From the NCBI RefSeq assembly GCF_001278035.1, contig NZ_CP009452.1, positions 901,501-965,500 on the forward strand: a stretch of DNA of 64,000 bases, in the 5' to 3' direction. Of the stretch, positions 19,878-27,890 are shown piece by piece. The notes under the pieces are model-generated. The model was not told the origin of the DNA, made no database searches, and saw nothing but the letters and a program-made list of their open reading frames with translations. Position 1 is the stretch's first letter, and each line of letters begins with the position of its first letter. The position numbers were made by a program, and so were the translations under genes. The DNA is from Sphingopyxis sp. 113P3. Its GTDB lineage: Bacteria; Pseudomonadota; Alphaproteobacteria; Sphingomonadales; Sphingomonadaceae.

Positions 19878-19975
19878 CAAGGCCAATATGGGGCCGCGGG
19901 GCGTCCGCCGCAATCGGTGCGCAACCAACCGGGGTCAAGCGTGTTTTCCCTTCGCCGAAGTGGAGGAGGAAACCC

Positions 19976-20521
19976 ATGAGAAAGTGCGTGACGATGGCGG
20001 CGCTTGGCGCTGCCCTGGCGTTGGCTGGATGCGGCAAATCGGATGACGCCGCCAAGCCTGGCGAGGCCGCGGTCGGCGCGAAGGCCGAAGGCAGCGCGGC
20101 TGCCCCCCTAGCCAAGCGTGAGCCGGGCAACTGGAAAACCGACGTGAAACTCGTCAAGTTCGACATGCCCGGCGCACCGGGCGCGGTGAAGGATCAGATG
20201 GCCAAGCAATTTGCCTCGGCTGGCAGCACCGAGACATGCTTGACGCAGGAAGAGGCGGATCAGGAAAATCTGGCGAACGTGATGTCCGAGCGGTTCGGCG
20301 AGGCTTGCACCTGGTCGAAGAATGTATTGCGCGGTTCGACGATCGACGTTGCGGGCACTTGCACCGCCAATGGCCAGAAGGTCGATCTCGCGATGGCGGG
20401 AACGGTCGGGGCCCAAAAGACGGACGTGACGATCACGACAAAGACGGCGGCGCCCACGGGCGGCCCGGTCGAAATGCAGATGCAGGTCACCAACACGCGC
20501 ATCGGCCCCTGCAAGGCCTGA
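19976..20521 (+). CDS. DUF3617 family lipoprotein
   Basis: 181 residues. Signal with lipobox LAGC (Cys about residue 19), then an Ala-rich linker and a DUF3617 domain: a beta-rich fold with GNWKTDVKLVKFDMPG, a conserved cysteine CLTQEEAD, then EACTW and CTANGQ, and a final GPCKA. Four conserved cysteines suggest two disulfides in the periplasm. Function unknown. An in-frame GAGGAGGAAACC ribosome site precedes the ATG at 19976. A good intrinsic terminator follows at 20547. Confidence 0.8.
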   Translation: MRKCVTMAALGAALALAGCGKSDDAAKPGEAAVGAKAEGSAAAPLAKREPGNWKTDVKLVKFDMPGAPGAVKDQMAKQFASAGSTETCLTQEEADQENLANVMSERFGEACTWSKNVLRGSTIDVAGTCTANGQKVDLAMAGTVGAQKTDVTITTKTAAPTGGPVEMQMQVTNTRIGPCKA

Positions 20522-20546
20522 ACGGCCGCAGTCGGCCCAGCAAGAA

Positions 20547-20578
20547 GGCGCGCGGCCTCGAGGGCCGCGTGCCTTTTT
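20547..20578 (+). terminator. Intrinsic terminator after the DUF3617 gene
   Basis: Stem GGCGCGCGGCC (20547-20557), loop TCGA plus one base, stem GGCCGCGTGCC (20563-20573) with one G-T pair, then TTTTT. Standard rho-independent form. Confidence 0.8.
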
Positions 20579-21088
20579 CAGTGGGCAGGATTTCCTTGGG
20601 CCATGCTGGTCGCAGCGCGATGGGCCTGCAGGAACGACGAGGGCAAGGGGAAGGGAGGCGGACTTGCCGATCGGGAGTAGGTGGGGCTACTGCCCGATCG
20701 GCGAAGTCTCAGTGTATGAAGCCGGCAGACCATGCGAATGATGCCAGGGACCAGCTCGCACCATTCAATCCATCGACCTCAAAGCGTCTACCTGAGACCA
20801 GGTCTCAGACCAGACCGCGGCGCTGTGGGGGGCACCGCGTCGAGGAAGGATTGACATCTTAGAGGAGGATGCGGCAGTTACATGGGGTCACGAAGCGGCA
20901 TGTAGCCATTTGATAATCAATTATTAACCTCGTGGGACGCTTTTTTCGGGCTGGAAATGTGGGAACTATTCCGGTTCGAACGCGTTTGGGTTCGCTTGTT
21001 ACCGTTACACGGTCATCCACTGCTGGGCAAAACGCCGGTTTAGGGTATCAACTGTGTTCCGGGTCGTCGGGGGCATATAAAGGCTAGC
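20579..21088. other. Long intergenic region with palindromes
   Basis: About 510 bases without a supported gene. It holds the 17-bp perfect palindrome CTGAGACC-A-GGTCTCAG (20792-20808), followed by a partial copy AGACCAG, and the 11-bp palindrome TTGATAATCAA near 20910 in an AT-rich patch. These could be operator sites for the downstream regulator-like gene. No tRNA or riboswitch recognised. Confidence 0.4.
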
Positions 21089-22816
21089 ATGGATCGCACC
21101 AGGGATAGCGAGACCTCGGATACCGGCGGCGCCGACCGGATTATCGCCAATGAGCTGGAACAGCTTCTCGCGTCGCCCCTGTTCGTGCGTTCCCCCGTCC
21201 TTTCGCGCCTGCTTCAATATCTTGCCGATCATCAGCTGCAAGGTGGGCGCAGCGCCCCCAAGGCCTATGCCATCGCAACCGAAGCGCTTGGCCGCAGCGC
21301 CGATTTCGACCCGGCGGTCGACAGCTATCCGCGCGTCATGGTCGGGCGGCTGCGGACCCTGCTCGACCGTTACTATGCGGACACGCCCTGGATTCATCGC
21401 CTTCGCGTGCCGCAGGGAAGCTACGAGCTCGTCGTGCAGCATCGAGCCTCGCCGCCATCGCGTACCGAAGGCGTTCCAGCGCCTGGCAAGGAGGTGGCAA
21501 GCGAGCCATCAGCGCCGTTCGTCGCTGATAGCAGCCGCCGGGGGGCGCTTTGGTGGTCGGCACTTGCCGCTCTTGCCTTATTGATCTTGCTGTTGGCCGC
21601 CTGGTGGGCCTTTGCGGGGAATGCGCTCGGAAAAAAGCTGGCGCCGGTGCCGCTCCTTGAAGTGAGCGCGCCCGTGGCCGGCGATAGCGCCGAATCGCGT
21701 GCGATGGCGCGGGCGCTCGACGGGAAGCTGCGCGACGGATTGCGCCGGTTCGAACTCGTCGATCTGCTGAGCGCGCGCGAGCCGGGTGCCCGGTCGGCAA
21801 GAAGGGATGCTGATTACCGGCTTGATGCCTCGATCGTGCGAACCCCCGAGGGGCCCGTCGATGTCACCCTCGTCCTTAACCGCGTCGCCGACCAGCGCGC
21901 GATATGGTCGGTTCAGATCCGCGCTGCTCCCGATCAGTTGCCCGAGTTCGACGCGATCGCCCCCTCGATTGCCCAGCTTGCAGGGGACTATGGGGTTATC
22001 GTGCGCGACCAGATCCAACGCGAGCCCGAGAATTTCGCCAAGGGCTTTCCCTGTCTCGCGCAATTCAACCGCATTCGCCAGATGCGCGATCCCGCGAGCG
22101 TCCAGCAGGTCAGCGGATGCCTGCGCGCGTCGCTCGACGCCTCGCCGCGCGATCCTGTTTTGCTGAACGCCCTATCGCTCCTGCGCTTTGGGGATTGGCA
22201 GCCGCAGCGCGCGGGCGCGGCCGGCAAGGCGGCGCTGGACGAAGCTCGGCGGCTCGCCGAGCGCGCTTACCGGAGCGCGCCCGCGTCGAGCGCGGGCCTC
22301 TTCGCCATGGCCCGGGCGCATTTTTATGCGGGCAATTGTGCCGCCGGAATGCCGATGGGCGACGCGGCTGTGGAACTCAATCCCTATGACCCCGATCTCG
22401 CGGGCTTCCTGGGGCTCTTCAAGGCCTCGTGCGGCGATCCTGAAGGCGGCGAGCCGCTGCTGCGCCGTTCGCTTGAACTCGACTCGACTTACGCAGGTGT
22501 CCCCGCGGTCACGCTCGCTTTCATGCTGTCGCAGCGCGGCGAACTCGATGAAGCGCTCGCAATCCTTGACCGCATGCCCTCACCGAGCAATCTCGAGCCG
22601 CAATATCTGATGGTCCGGGCGATCGTCGTCGCGGCCAAGGGGGATGTCGAGGGGGGGCGCCGGCTCTGGCGCAAGCTCCTCGACTATACGGGCCAGCCGG
22701 CGAATGCCCCGCCCGAGCAGGTGCTGCGCCAGTTCATGATTACGCCTGCGGTCATCGCGCGCGCATCGGCCGCGCTGCGCAAATCGGCTATTGTTCCCGC
22801 GCGCAGCGGTGGGTAA
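21089..22816 (+). CDS. Membrane-anchored TPR protein with regulator-like N-terminal domain
   Basis: 575 residues in three parts. Residues about 15-110 form a cytoplasmic winged-helix-like module (SPVLSRLLQYLADHQLQG, PKAYAIATEALGR, SYPRVMVGRLRTLLDRYY, then VPQGSYELVV), seen in a group of atypical CadC-like one-component proteins. A single membrane helix follows (about 154-177, LAALALLILLLAAWWAF). The remainder is a periplasmic part with tetratricopeptide-like helices (about 350-560). Suggests a transmembrane sensor, with DNA binding on the inside; that role is inference. No neighbouring target gene is obvious. Confidence 0.6.
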   Translation: MDRTRDSETSDTGGADRIIANELEQLLASPLFVRSPVLSRLLQYLADHQLQGGRSAPKAYAIATEALGRSADFDPAVDSYPRVMVGRLRTLLDRYYADTPWIHRLRVPQGSYELVVQHRASPPSRTEGVPAPGKEVASEPSAPFVADSSRRGALWWSALAALALLILLLAAWWAFAGNALGKKLAPVPLLEVSAPVAGDSAESRAMARALDGKLRDGLRRFELVDLLSAREPGARSARRDADYRLDASIVRTPEGPVDVTLVLNRVADQRAIWSVQIRAAPDQLPEFDAIAPSIAQLAGDYGVIVRDQIQREPENFAKGFPCLAQFNRIRQMRDPASVQQVSGCLRASLDASPRDPVLLNALSLLRFGDWQPQRAGAAGKAALDEARRLAERAYRSAPASSAGLFAMARAHFYAGNCAAGMPMGDAAVELNPYDPDLAGFLGLFKASCGDPEGGEPLLRRSLELDSTYAGVPAVTLAFMLSQRGELDEALAILDRMPSPSNLEPQYLMVRAIVVAAKGDVEGGRRLWRKLLDYTGQPANAPPEQVLRQFMITPAVIARASAALRKSAIVPARSGG

Positions 22817-22972
22817 ATTTGGCCCGGAAATCCGGGGCGATCGTCCCGGGATCGTTGCCGCACGAGTATTTTTCGGTGCGCTTGCCGCGCGCCAGCCCTC
22901 TTGCCAGCCCCCTCGCTGGGCTCTAGGGCAAAATCCAACATTCACGCCATAGTCAGAAAAAAGGAACTGTGC

Positions 22973-23209
22973 ATGAGCGATTCGGCCGAAAAGGTTAAGA
23001 AGATCGTCGTCGAACATCTGGGCGTCGAAGCCGACAAGGTGACCGAGGAGGCGAGCTTCATCGACGATCTGGGCGCCGACAGCCTCGACATCGTCGAACT
23101 GGTGATGGCGTTCGAAGAAGAATTCGGCGTCGAGATTCCCGACGATGCCGCCGAGAAGATCGCCACCGTCAAGGACGCGATCGACTATATCGAGGCGAAC
23201 AAGGGCTAA
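22973..23209 (+). CDS. acpP: Acyl carrier protein
   Basis: Carries growing acyl chains in fatty acid synthesis on a phosphopantetheine arm attached to Ser37 in [10 protein letters not shown]. 78 residues, acidic, all helical, exactly the family size. Start at the ATG at 22973 ([10 protein letters not shown]), preceded by AAAAAAGGAAC. First gene of an acpP-fabF-mltG group; a hairpin with a T run between acpP and fabF probably lowers fabF expression relative to the abundant carrier protein. Confidence 0.98.
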   Translation: MSDSAEKVKKIVVEHLGVEADKVTEEASFIDDLGADSLDIVELVMAFEEEFGVEIPDDAAEKIATVKDAIDYIEANKG

Positions 23210-23263
23210 AGCGGTCCAGTCCGGCGCGGCCGGACGCGGCGGCGACGCCGCCCACGCGTTTCC

Positions 23264-23312
23264 GGCTTCCCGGTCCCAAGCGCTCGCGCGCCGTGGCTGG
23301 GAAGCCTTTTTT
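23264..23312 (+). terminator. Terminator or attenuator between acpP and fabF
   Basis: GGCTTCCC (23264-23271) pairs with GGGAAGCC (23299-23306) across a GC-rich loop, followed by TTTTTTA. Fits a partial rho-independent terminator that would allow excess acpP transcript over fabF. Confidence 0.7.
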
Positions 23313-23378
23313 ATGGATACGCGTCTGCGAATCTGATGTGGACCCTTGCGGGGGCAGGGGCCGACGAAAGGAAAGACT

Positions 23379-24641
23379 ATGCGCCGGGTTGTGGTGACGG
23401 GACTGGGTTTGGTGACGCCGCTGGGCGGAGACGTCGAAACCAGCTGGGCCAATCTGCTCGCCGGAAAGTCGGGCGCGGGGCAGATCACCCGCTTCGACGC
23501 TTCGGACCAGAAATGCACGATCGCGTGCGAGGTGAAGCCAGCCGACCATGAATTCGGCTTCGATCCGGGAAAGCGCGTCGACCACAAGATACAGCGACAG
23601 GTAGACCCCTTCATCATCTATGGTATCGACGCGGCGGGGCAGGCGCTCGAGGATGCCGGCCTTACCGACATGAGCGAAGAGGACCGGCTGAATGCGGGCT
23701 GCTCGATCGGTTCGGGAATTGGCGGTCTGCCGGGGATCGAAAGCGAAAGCCTGCTGCTCGCCGAAAAGGGCCCGGGCCGCGTCTCGCCCCACTTTGTCCA
23801 TGGCCGCCTCATCAACCTGATTTCGGGCCAGGTCAGCATCAAATACGGGTTGATGGGACCCAATCATGCGGTTGTCACCGCCTGCTCGACGGGCGCGCAT
23901 TCGATCGGCGATGCCGCGCGCATGATCAAGGACGGCGACGCCGACATCATGCTCGCGGGCGGGGCCGAATCGACGATCTGTCCGATCGGCATTGCGGGCT
24001 TCGCGCAGGCGCGCGCGCTCAACATGAGCAGCAATGACGCTCCCGAAAAGGCGAGCCGACCTTATGACAAGGGGCGCGATGGTTTCGTGATGGGCGAGGG
24101 CGCAGGCGTGGTCGTGCTCGAGGAATATGAGCATGCCAAGGCGCGCGGCGCGAAAATCTATGCCGAGGTCGTCGGTTACGGTCTTTCAGGCGATGCCCAC
24201 CACGTCACGGCGCCGCATCCTGAAGGTTTTGGCGCCTATCGATCGATGGAAATGGCACTCCGCAAGGCGGGCATGACCCCCGCCGACATCGATTATATCA
24301 ACGCCCATGGCACATCGACGATGGCCGACACGATCGAGCTCGGCGCCGTCAAGCGGCTGTTCGGCGACGCGATCAGCGGCGTCTCGATGAGTTCGACGAA
24401 GTCGGCGATCGGGCACCTCCTCGGCGGCGCAGGCGCTGTGGAGACGATTTTCTGCATCCTTGCCATCCGTGACCAGATCGTTCCGCCCACCCTCAACCTC
24501 GATGATCCTGATGAGGGTACCGAGGGCGTCGATCTCGTGCCGCACAAGGCCAAGGCGCGCGCCGTCCGCGCGGCGCTCAACAACAGCTTCGGCTTCGGCG
24601 GCACCAACGCGAGCCTGGTGGTGAAGGCGTTCGAGGAATAA
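23379..24641 (+). CDS. fabF: 3-oxoacyl-[acyl-carrier-protein] synthase II
   Basis: Condenses malonyl-ACP with acyl-ACP to elongate fatty acids. 420 residues, family norm. Catalytic Cys169 in TACSTGAHSIG, and the two histidines in NAHGTSTMADT and KSAIGHLLGGAG form the Cys-His-His triad. The C-terminus NNSFGFGGTNASLVV is typical. The ATG at 23379 (MRRVVVTGLG) follows a GAAAGGAAAG site; upstream residues are not homologous. It ends 3 bases before mltG. Confidence 0.97.
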   Translation: MRRVVVTGLGLVTPLGGDVETSWANLLAGKSGAGQITRFDASDQKCTIACEVKPADHEFGFDPGKRVDHKIQRQVDPFIIYGIDAAGQALEDAGLTDMSEEDRLNAGCSIGSGIGGLPGIESESLLLAEKGPGRVSPHFVHGRLINLISGQVSIKYGLMGPNHAVVTACSTGAHSIGDAARMIKDGDADIMLAGGAESTICPIGIAGFAQARALNMSSNDAPEKASRPYDKGRDGFVMGEGAGVVVLEEYEHAKARGAKIYAEVVGYGLSGDAHHVTAPHPEGFGAYRSMEMALRKAGMTPADIDYINAHGTSTMADTIELGAVKRLFGDAISGVSMSSTKSAIGHLLGGAGAVETIFCILAIRDQIVPPTLNLDDPDEGTEGVDLVPHKAKARAVRAALNNSFGFGGTNASLVVKAFEE

Positions 24642-24644
24642 GCC

Positions 24645-25574
24645 ATGCGCTGGCTGCTCGCAGCCTTGCTGGCTTTTCTGCTCACCGCCTGCTCGGGCGG
24701 GGCACCGCGCGATACCGTCGTCGTCATCCCGCCCGGGGCAAGCATCGCCAAGGCCGGGCAGATCCTCGAGGAGGCGGGGGCGGCTCCGGCCTCGGGCTTC
24801 GTCAATCACGCGCGCTTCTTTGGCGGCGATGCGCCGATCAAGCCCGGCGAATATGAAGTGAAAAAGGGGATGAGCCCGGGCGACATCCTCAAACTGCTCC
24901 AGTCAGGCAAGACCGTCCAACGCTTCGTTACCGTTCCAGAGGGCATGCCGTCGATCATGGTGTGGGAACGGTTGATGGCCGAAAAGCGCCTGAAGGGCGA
25001 GGTCGCGGTCCCGGCGGAGGGCAGCGTGCTTCCCGACACCTATGCCTATACCAGGGGCGAGACACGCGCGGCTGTCTTGAAGCGGATGCAAGCGGCAATG
25101 GACAAGACTTTCGCCGAACTCTGGGCGAAGCGCAGCCCGCGGACCGCGGCGAAGGATCGCAATCAGGCGATCACGCTCGCTTCGATCGTCGAGAAGGAAA
25201 CGGGCGTTCCCGCCGAGCGTCGCACGGTCGCGGGCGTTTATACCAACCGCCTCGCGGTCGGGATGCGGCTCCAGGCGGATCCGACGATCATCTACCCGAT
25301 CACGAAGGGCAAGCCGCTCGGCCGCCGCATCCTGCGTTCCGAAATCCTCGCAGTGAACGATTATAATACCTACGCTATGACCGGCCTTCCCAAGGGCCCG
25401 ATCGCGAACCCCGGCAAGGCGTCGATTGCTGCCGTGCTCGATCCGGAGCCCAACGATTATCTCTATTTTGTTGCCAAAGGCGACGGCGGTCACATCTTCG
25501 CCCGCACGCTTGCGGAGCATAATGAGAATGTGCGCAAATGGTATGAGCTTCGCCGTCAGCGCGGAGAAATGTGA
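24645..25574 (+). CDS. mltG: Endolytic murein transglycosylase MltG
   Basis: Membrane-bound lytic transglycosylase that cuts nascent glycan strands and sets their length. 309 residues. N-terminus MRWLLAALLAFLLTACSGG carries a lipobox-like LTAC, so it may be lipid-anchored rather than held by a single helix as in Escherichia coli. A LysM-like segment (about 30-85) precedes the YceG domain with the catalytic Glu in LASIVEKETGVPAERR, then VYTNRL, MRLQADPTIIYPI and NTYAMTGLPKGPIANPG. Three bases after fabF, hence co-translated. Confidence 0.94.
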   Translation: MRWLLAALLAFLLTACSGGAPRDTVVVIPPGASIAKAGQILEEAGAAPASGFVNHARFFGGDAPIKPGEYEVKKGMSPGDILKLLQSGKTVQRFVTVPEGMPSIMVWERLMAEKRLKGEVAVPAEGSVLPDTYAYTRGETRAAVLKRMQAAMDKTFAELWAKRSPRTAAKDRNQAITLASIVEKETGVPAERRTVAGVYTNRLAVGMRLQADPTIIYPITKGKPLGRRILRSEILAVNDYNTYAMTGLPKGPIANPGKASIAAVLDPEPNDYLYFVAKGDGGHIFARTLAEHNENVRKWYELRRQRGEM

Positions 25575-25622
25575 GCGAGATCCCTGTCTGGGATGAGACG
25601 ACGTAAAGAAAAGGGAGAGAAT

Positions 25623-26372
25623 ATGACAGCTAAACTCTTCCTCCACGGCGTGCCGGACAGCCCAGCGGTCTGGCGCCCGCTGCTCTCTCAGCTCGAACTT
25701 GGCGATGCGCCTATTGCGGCACCAGCACTGCCCGGTTTCACTGCCCCGCTTCCTCCCGGCTTTGCTGCCACCAAGGAGGCCTATGCCGATTGGGCCGTCC
25801 GCGAAGCAGAGGCGCTGTTCGCAAAATATGGTCCCATCGATATCGTTGGTCACGACTGGGGCGCGCTCATTGCGCAGCGCGTGGCGATGGTCCGCCCGGA
25901 CCTCATCCGGAGCTGGGCGGTTTCCAACGCGGTGATCGATCCCGACTATCGTGGCCATCGCCTCGCGCGGATATGGAACACGCCGGTCCTCGGCGAAATC
26001 TTCATGGCGTTGAGCAAGCCCGCAGCGCTCGCCAAGGGTCTTGCAGATCAGGGTCTGCCTCCAGACATCGCTGCGGAGGAGGCCGCTCAATGGGCAAGCA
26101 AGGACAAGCGCCGCGCAATTCTCCGCCTCTATCGCTCGGCGAAAGGATTGAGCTTTGAAAAAGACTGGGCGCGCGACATCGGCCGGCTGCCGGCAAGCGG
26201 CACGCTGCTCTGGGGTGCGAACGATCCCTATGTCGCGCTCGCCGTCGCCGAACGCTTTGCTGCGCGGACAGGAACGCCGCTTACGGTCATCGGCGGGGCA
26301 GGGCATTGGGCTATCGCCGAGCGGCCGGGGGAAGTCGCGGCCGCGCTCGCTCACTTCTGGAAGAGCTTGTAG
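25623..26372 (+). CDS. Alpha/beta hydrolase (aspartate nucleophile; dehalogenase or epoxide-hydrolase type)
   Basis: 249 residues. HGVPDSPAVWRPLL forms the oxyanion region, VGHDWGA (Asp78) is a nucleophile elbow with aspartate rather than serine, LLWGANDPYVA provides an acid and GGAGHWAIAE the histidine. Aspartate nucleophiles mark haloalkane dehalogenases and epoxide hydrolases, so hydrolysis of a C-halogen bond or an epoxide is likely; which one cannot be decided here. Start ATG at 25623 follows AAGGGAGAGAAT. A short helical cap lies around residues 120-180. Confidence 0.75.
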   Translation: MTAKLFLHGVPDSPAVWRPLLSQLELGDAPIAAPALPGFTAPLPPGFAATKEAYADWAVREAEALFAKYGPIDIVGHDWGALIAQRVAMVRPDLIRSWAVSNAVIDPDYRGHRLARIWNTPVLGEIFMALSKPAALAKGLADQGLPPDIAAEEAAQWASKDKRRAILRLYRSAKGLSFEKDWARDIGRLPASGTLLWGANDPYVALAVAERFAARTGTPLTVIGGAGHWAIAERPGEVAAALAHFWKSL

Positions 26373-26629
26373 CGAAGGGGTTTCATCACGTGATAGGCGC
26401 GGCCGATCATTGTGACCCAATAAATCGATTGGATCGCTTGGAAATGATCGGCGAAAGGCAGGGGCAACGAGACAGGGCGCCCCATGGACGATGGCCATCC
26501 CCCCCCTCCCGCCGCCCTCCATCCCGTCTCGTGAACAGCGACCCGGGCCTCCCCTCCCGTCCGGGTCTCTGGAGCCGCGCCCGTCATCGTCACTGCGACG
26601 ATGGGCGCGGCAGACCAGCGCTTCTTCAA
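26351..26629 (-). CDS. Doubtful small gene
   Basis: A 92-residue frame whose last 34 residues (starting FADHFQAIQSIYWVTM) look protein-like, while the first part is low-complexity. It overlaps the end of the hydrolase gene by 22 bases and the start of the RNA ligase gene. A shorter version starting at an internal Met is possible. No family recognised; may be non-coding. Confidence 0.2.
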   Translation of the reverse strand: MKKRWSAAPIVAVTMTGAAPETRTGGEARVAVHETGWRAAGGGGWPSSMGRPVSLPLPFADHFQAIQSIYWVTMIGRAYHVMKPLRYKLFQK

Positions 26630-27092
26630 CGCTTTACGCGCCGCGCATTACCCGCCGGACCGCAATCATGTCCCGGCACACATCACGCTTTTCCACCAGC
26701 TGCCTCCCTCGAGTCTCGGTGAGCTCAAGGCACTGGTGCGGCGCATAGTCGCCGACACGCCGCCGCCCGCTGCGACACTGGCGAAAGCCTATTCGCTTGA
26801 AACGGGCGTCGCCTTCCGCATCGACAGCCCCGACCTGCTCGCCATCCGCGAGCGCATTGCCAGCCATTTCGAGGGTCTCCTGACCGCGCAGGATCGCGGC
26901 ACGCCGCGACTTCACATCACCGTCCAGAACAAGGTAGCGCCCCAAACGGCCCGGGCGCTGCTCGCCGATCTCGCCCTCAGCACTCGTCCGCGAGCCATGG
27001 CTATCGCTGGGCTCGCCGCGCGTCTCTATCGCGGCGGAGCGTGGGAGACCGCCTTTTCGCGGAATTTTCGCGGGCGGCGCGGAGCGTATTGA
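26601..27092 (+). CDS. 2'-5' RNA ligase / 2H phosphoesterase family protein
   Basis: 163 residues with the two HxT motifs of the 2H superfamily: HITLFH (His27) and HITVQN near residue 102. Members act on 2',5'- or cyclic phosphodiesters of RNA or nucleotides; cellular role in bacteria mostly unknown. Oddity: in-frame sequence upstream of the ATG at 26601 reads APVIVTAT, which looks like the missing first beta strand of the fold, yet no ATG, GTG or TTG start lies between it and an in-frame TGA at 26532. The gene may use an unusual start or be slightly 5'-damaged. Confidence 0.7.
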   Translation: MGAADQRFFNALRAAHYPPDRNHVPAHITLFHQLPPSSLGELKALVRRIVADTPPPAATLAKAYSLETGVAFRIDSPDLLAIRERIASHFEGLLTAQDRGTPRLHITVQNKVAPQTARALLADLALSTRPRAMAIAGLAARLYRGGAWETAFSRNFRGRRGAY

Positions 27093-27148
27093 CCGAGGCA
27101 ACCGCCATGCTTATAGGCGCGGCTCGCCCGCAAGCGGCGGCCTTTCGG

Positions 27149-27225
27149 GGCGGAGTAGCTCAGCCGGTTAGAGCAGCGGAATCATAATCCGCGTGTCGGG
27201 GGTTCGAGTCCCTCCTCCGCTACCA
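27149..27225 (+). tRNA. tRNA-Met (CAT), elongator type
   Basis: 77-base cloverleaf. Acceptor GGCGGAG pairs with CTCCGCT (G1-T72 wobble), D-arm GCTC/GAGC, anticodon stem GCGGA/TCCGC around loop ATCATAA with anticodon CAT, T-arm GGGGG/CCCTC-like with TTCGAGT, discriminator A and encoded CCA. Not an initiator: the anticodon stem lacks the three G-C pairs. A CAT anticodon could also mean tRNA-Ile2, but the body matches alphaproteobacterial elongator Met. It abuts the prophage and is its likely attachment gene. Confidence 0.92.
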
Positions 27226-27240
27226 GTAATCAAGCACTTA
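27200..27240 (+). other. Candidate left attachment site (attL)
   Basis: Host-type genes stop at the tRNA and phage-type genes begin about 120 bases after it. Integrases commonly recombine within the T-arm and 3' end of tRNA genes, leaving an intact copy on one side. The matching copy (attR) would be beyond the window, so the core cannot be defined here. Inference only. Confidence 0.4.
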
Positions 27241-27258
27241 GCGATGATCCGAAAACAC

Positions 27259-27282
27259 GGTTTACACCCCACGCTGTAAACC
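27259..27282. repeat. Inverted repeat just inside the prophage
   Basis: GGTTTACA (27259-27266) and TGTAAACC (27275-27282) form perfect 8-bp arms around 8 bases. It lies 34 bases past the tRNA, where integrase arm or excisionase sites, or an operator for the rightward genes, could sit. Confidence 0.45.
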
Positions 27283-27346
27283 AACGCGACATTGTTGCGT
27301 CTGTTCGCCGGCTGTTCTGCGCCCCAGCTATGCTCGGAGGTGCGTG

Positions 27347-27517
27347 ATGGGCGACACCGACCTGTGCCCTGTCTGCGGGGCGCAAACCGAACGATCTGCC
27401 GTCGATATAGGTGTTGGCACTCAATACGGCCCCGCTCAATGCTTTGAGTGCGGATGGTCGGAAACCGACGAATGCGCCGATTTTCTGGATTACATCGAGA
27501 ACGGAGCCCCATTCTAA
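27347..27517 (+). CDS. Small zinc-ribbon protein
   Basis: 56 residues, short enough to be missed by length filters. Two cysteine pairs, CPVCG near the N-terminus and CFECGWSE in the middle, form a zinc ribbon; this type (Lar or restriction-alleviation-like) is common in phage early regions. Good ribosome site GGAGG at 27336-27340 before the ATG at 27347. Its TAA overlaps the next ATG (TAATG), so the two are coupled. Role unknown. Confidence 0.75.
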   Translation: MGDTDLCPVCGAQTERSAVDIGVGTQYGPAQCFECGWSETDECADFLDYIENGAPF

Positions 27518-27678
27518 TGAGCCTCCACGACGAAACCGCCGAACGCTTCGAGCGCGAAGGGCGGAGGGCCTACCGCGACGGGAAGGCGGGCAACCCATAT
27601 CGCGCCGGAACAATGGCCCACGATCGCTGGGCAAAGGGGTTTATGGACGCGCTCCATGAAGCGGGAGAGGCGTCATGA
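27517..27678 (+). CDS. RMF/CrpP-like small protein
   Basis: 53 residues. The spacing EGRRAYRDGKAGNPY then RWAKGFMDAL follows the ribosome modulation factor pattern (G..A...G...NPY, then W..G...A). RMF dimerises idle ribosomes in stationary phase; phage members of this fold have unknown roles. Coupled by TAATG to the zinc-ribbon gene and by ATGA to the next gene. A second protein of this pattern occurs at 47826. Confidence 0.65.
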   Translation: MSLHDETAERFEREGRRAYRDGKAGNPYRAGTMAHDRWAKGFMDALHEAGEAS

Positions 27679-27890
27679 CCACCCCAAACCTATCTACCCC
27701 GCGCGGGGAGGCGGAAACTGTGCGAGCGATTGTCTCATGGCTTCGGGATAAGGGAAGCGCCGATCTCCATGCGTCCAAAAGCTGCGCTTCATCCACGTCG
27801 GAAAGCCTACACCTGTTACGAGGCGGCACGCTCTACGAACTGGCCGAAGCTATCGAGCGCGGCGAACACCTGAAAGGAGAGCAGCAATGA
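27675..27890 (+). CDS. Phage protein of unknown function
   Basis: 71 residues, starting ATGA-overlapped with the previous gene and ending ATGA-overlapped with the next. Amphipathic helices (EAETVRAIVSWLRDKG and YELAEAIERGEHL) and no recognised motif. Belongs to the rightward accessory operon 27347-28844. Confidence 0.65.
   Translation: MTTPNLSTPRGEAETVRAIVSWLRDKGSADLHASKSCASSTSESLHLLRGGTLYELAEAIERGEHLKGEQQ

Noticed and set aside
17991..19979. A 662-codon frame opposite uvrB
   Set aside because: Antisense shadow of a high-GC conserved gene; Asp/Arg/Ala-rich text without family.
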